A stretch of DNA of 9,067 bases. It comes from Bacteroidota bacterium (GTDB lineage: Bacteria; Bacteroidota; Bacteroidia; Chitinophagales; Chitinophagaceae). The stretch spans positions 1 through 9,067 of the forward strand of contig JAEWWO010000018.1 of the NCBI GenBank assembly GCA_023396345.1, written 5' to 3'. This document shows positions 6,944-9,067 of this stretch, piece after piece. The notes under the pieces were generated by a model. The model worked only from the letters and a program-made list of their open reading frames with translations, was not told the origin of the DNA and made no database searches. The translations under genes were made by a program, and so were the position numbers. Position 1 is the stretch's first letter, and each line of letters begins with the position of its first letter.

Positions 6944-9067
6944 ATGACAAAATATCTATTTTTAATAATTGGGATATTTATCCAATCAACTGTTCACTCT
7001 CAGCAGTTAAGATTTAAGCATCTAAATCGTGAAGACGGCTTAGCCAATAGTACCATTGAAAAATTATATCAAGACACAAAAGGCTTTATTTGGATTGGTA
7101 CACCCGAGGGTCTCAATAGGTTTGACGGATACACCTTTGACTTTTTTCAGGAAGGATCAAAACATAGAAACATTTGCAATAATTATATATTAAACATTAC
7201 AGAAGATTCTAAAAGGAGGTTGTGGATATCCACTTCAAACGGTGTGGCATTGTATGATGATATATATGATGTATTTATAACTAAAAACCAGCCTGAAGGT
7301 TTTTCAAATCATGTATTTTTTGTATTTGAAACCAATGAAGGCAAGATAATATCTGGAACACTTAAGGGAATAAATATTTATGATGAAGAAAGCCAGTCCT
7401 TTCAAAGATTACAAAATGATTTGGTCACGCAAAAGGTAAAATGTATTGTTCAGGATAATTTTGGGAAAATATGGATAGGCACCGAAAATGATGGCATATA
7501 TATTTATAGTGGAAATTTTCAATATCTTTTAAAACTTAATACTGCGAATAATAGTCTGAGAAGCAATAATATAACTTATCTTTCGAAAGACAGCAGCGGA
7601 AGAATATGGGTGGGCTATTTTGACAAAGGAATTGATGTATTTACTAACGAATATGCTAAAAACTATACTTTTATTGCTGACGAGCACAGTAAAACAACTC
7701 TTTCCAGTAATGTTATAAAATGCATAACAATAGATTCCAAAAATAATGTTTGGGTGGGAACAGAAAATGGAGGATTAAATATTTGGAATGAGAAAAACAA
7801 TGCCTTTACAAGAATTGAAAATAATATTGAAAATCCTGACGGACTTTCACAAAAAACAGTTTCTTCAATCATCGAAGATTCGCAAAAAAACATTTGGATA
7901 GGCTCTCATCGCGGGGGCCTTAACATTTATTCTCCCTTGATAAATAGCTTTAGGTACTTTAATCAAGGATTTAATAATAAGTTTCTTAGTTTTAAAGACA
8001 TAAAATCATTTGCAGAAGACAATAATAAAAATCTATACATTGGCACAGATGGCGGGGGAATGAATGTATGGAATAGATTGACCAACACCATTAAATATTA
8101 CAAACATAATGTAAATAATTCACACAGTATTTCTTCAGATGCAGTACTTTGCACTTATAAAGACAGTTATGGATACATTTGGGCAGGAACCTGGGAAGGC
8201 GGACTATGTAAATTTAATCCCTCTACAGAAACTTTCATTACCTATAAACACATTGAAGATAACCCATTTTCTATAAGCTCGGATAAAATATGGAAAGTAA
8301 TTGAAGACAAAGACAATAATTTATGGATAGGCACTACAGGAGGAGGCATTTGTGTATATAAAAGAAATGAAAATAGATTTATAAGAATTAATAAATCACT
8401 AAAAGACCATTCAATTTTACATGGCAATGATGTAAGCGACATGTGTTTTGATAAGAATGGAACCTTATGGGTTGCAACACACGATGGTGGATTGAACAGG
8501 TATAACCTGGAAAAAGATCATTTTACACTTTATTTTTCCAGCTTCTCCACCAATGTCTCTTCACAAGAGATTAATACTTTGTATAACGATTCAAACGGCA
8601 ATCTTTGGGTTGCCACAAACAGAGGAATTTACAGATATGATTTTGAAAAAGAAAATTTTAAATATTTCCATTTTAGTAACGCTCCTTTGTATAATATAAA
8701 AAGTATAACAGATGATAACAATGGCAATCTTTGGTGTGGATCTCAAAACGGATTACTCAAAATAGGTATAAAAAATGGAGACTTAAAAAGATACACTGTT
8801 TCTGATGGGTTGCAAGGATTGGATTTTTCAAGAAATACTTGCTTAAAGTTAAGTACCGGAGAACTTGTATTTGGAGGATATAACGGATTTAATCTTTTTA
8901 ATCCATCTCATATATTCATAAATACCAACCCTCCGAAAGTTTACATCAGACAAATAAATGTTTTAAATAATCAAGTGTATCCATCAAAAGAAAAAAAGGG
9001 CATTCTACAAAAACAGATCTTTGAAAATGGAAGCATCACCCTATCTCACGAACAGTCTGCCTTATTC
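6944..9067 (+). CDS. Reg_prop two-component regulator, probably HTCS; sensor domain only (C-terminus beyond window)
   Basis: An uninterrupted frame of 708 codons runs from ATG 6944 to the window end, translated by hand. Residues 1-19 are a signal peptide (MTKYLFLIIGIFIQSTVHS, then QQ). Fourteen propeller repeats of the W-I/V-G-T-x-x-G-L type follow, with the Trp or equivalent near residues 50, 94, 136, 177, 222, 270, 318, 365, 413, 461, 509, 555, 597 and 642. That count suits two seven-bladed propellers, the usual periplasmic HTCS sensor. GFNLFNP and PPKVYIRQINVL (from about 663) lead into the expected Y_Y_Y domain, where the window stops. Transmembrane segment, histidine kinase, receiver and AraC-type DNA-binding domain would follow in an HTCS but are not seen; a plain Reg_prop kinase or a LuxR-type protein remains possible. 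Divergent placement beside susCD implies it senses the imported nutrient and activates that operon. Confidence 0.9.
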   Translation, partial: MTKYLFLIIGIFIQSTVHSQQLRFKHLNREDGLANSTIEKLYQDTKGFIWIGTPEGLNRFDGYTFDFFQEGSKHRNICNNYILNITEDSKRRLWISTSNGVALYDDIYDVFITKNQPEGFSNHVFFVFETNEGKIISGTLKGINIYDEESQSFQRLQNDLVTQKVKCIVQDNFGKIWIGTENDGIYIYSGNFQYLLKLNTANNSLRSNNITYLSKDSSGRIWVGYFDKGIDVFTNEYAKNYTFIADEHSKTTLSSNVIKCITIDSKNNVWVGTENGGLNIWNEKNNAFTRIENNIENPDGLSQKTVSSIIEDSQKNIWIGSHRGGLNIYSPLINSFRYFNQGFNNKFLSFKDIKSFAEDNNKNLYIGTDGGGMNVWNRLTNTIKYYKHNVNNSHSISSDAVLCTYKDSYGYIWAGTWEGGLCKFNPSTETFITYKHIEDNPFSISSDKIWKVIEDKDNNLWIGTTGGGICVYKRNENRFIRINKSLKDHSILHGNDVSDMCFDKNGTLWVATHDGGLNRYNLEKDHFTLYFSSFSTNVSSQEINTLYNDSNGNLWVATNRGIYRYDFEKENFKYFHFSNAPLYNIKSITDDNNGNLWCGSQNGLLKIGIKNGDLKRYTVSDGLQGLDFSRNTCLKLSTGELVFGGYNGFNLFNPSHIFINTNPPKVYIRQINVLNNQVYPSKEKKGILQKQIFENGSITLSHEQSALF

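Noticed and set aside
7041..8900. Recurrent TGG-ATA-GGC-type sequence that could be taken for a DNA repeat array
   Set aside because: The periodicity (about 120-145 bp) is that of the propeller blades in the protein; spacing is irregular and bases diverge, so it is not a CRISPR array or a DNA-level tandem repeat.

Overview
The window is AT-rich and carries a SusC/SusD-type outer-membrane nutrient-uptake locus of the kind found only in Bacteroidota. Tandem SusC-like receptors, a SusD-like lipoprotein, and a divergent two-component regulator with a double propeller sensor all point to this phylum. A Chitinophagia, Sphingobacteriia or Cytophagia-like member is plausible, but nothing here fixes the genus.

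Layout. Positions 1-6740 are one minus-strand gene cluster read right to left: a full-length SusC-like TonB-dependent receptor (3492-6740), a SusD-like surface lipoprotein (1730-3481), and a second, architecturally shorter SusC-like receptor (1-1704) whose C-terminal part lies outside the window. Gaps between these genes are 10 and 25 nt, so they are probably one transcript. Positions 6741-6943 are a 203-bp divergent intergenic region with an inverted repeat, related direct repeats and weak promoter-like sequences. From 6944 to the window end on the plus strand runs the sensor part of a Reg_prop regulator, most likely a hybrid two-component system (HTCS) protein; its kinase and output domains lie outside.

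How it fits together (inference from family knowledge): the regulator's periplasmic propellers would sense a ligand derived from the nutrient imported by SusC1/SusD1, and its output domain would activate the operon from the shared intergenic region. SusC1 has no N-terminal signalling (STN) domain, which fits HTCS rather than sigma/anti-sigma control. No glycoside hydrolase, lyase, sulfatase or peptidase is visible, so the substrate cannot be named.

The points most worth following up are the second SusC-like receptor, which lacks the carboxypeptidase-regulatory-like domain and a recognisable SusC-type TonB box, and the TTTTGCT motif cluster in the divergent control region. The window otherwise looks like an ordinary polysaccharide-utilisation-type locus; I see no clearly new system.
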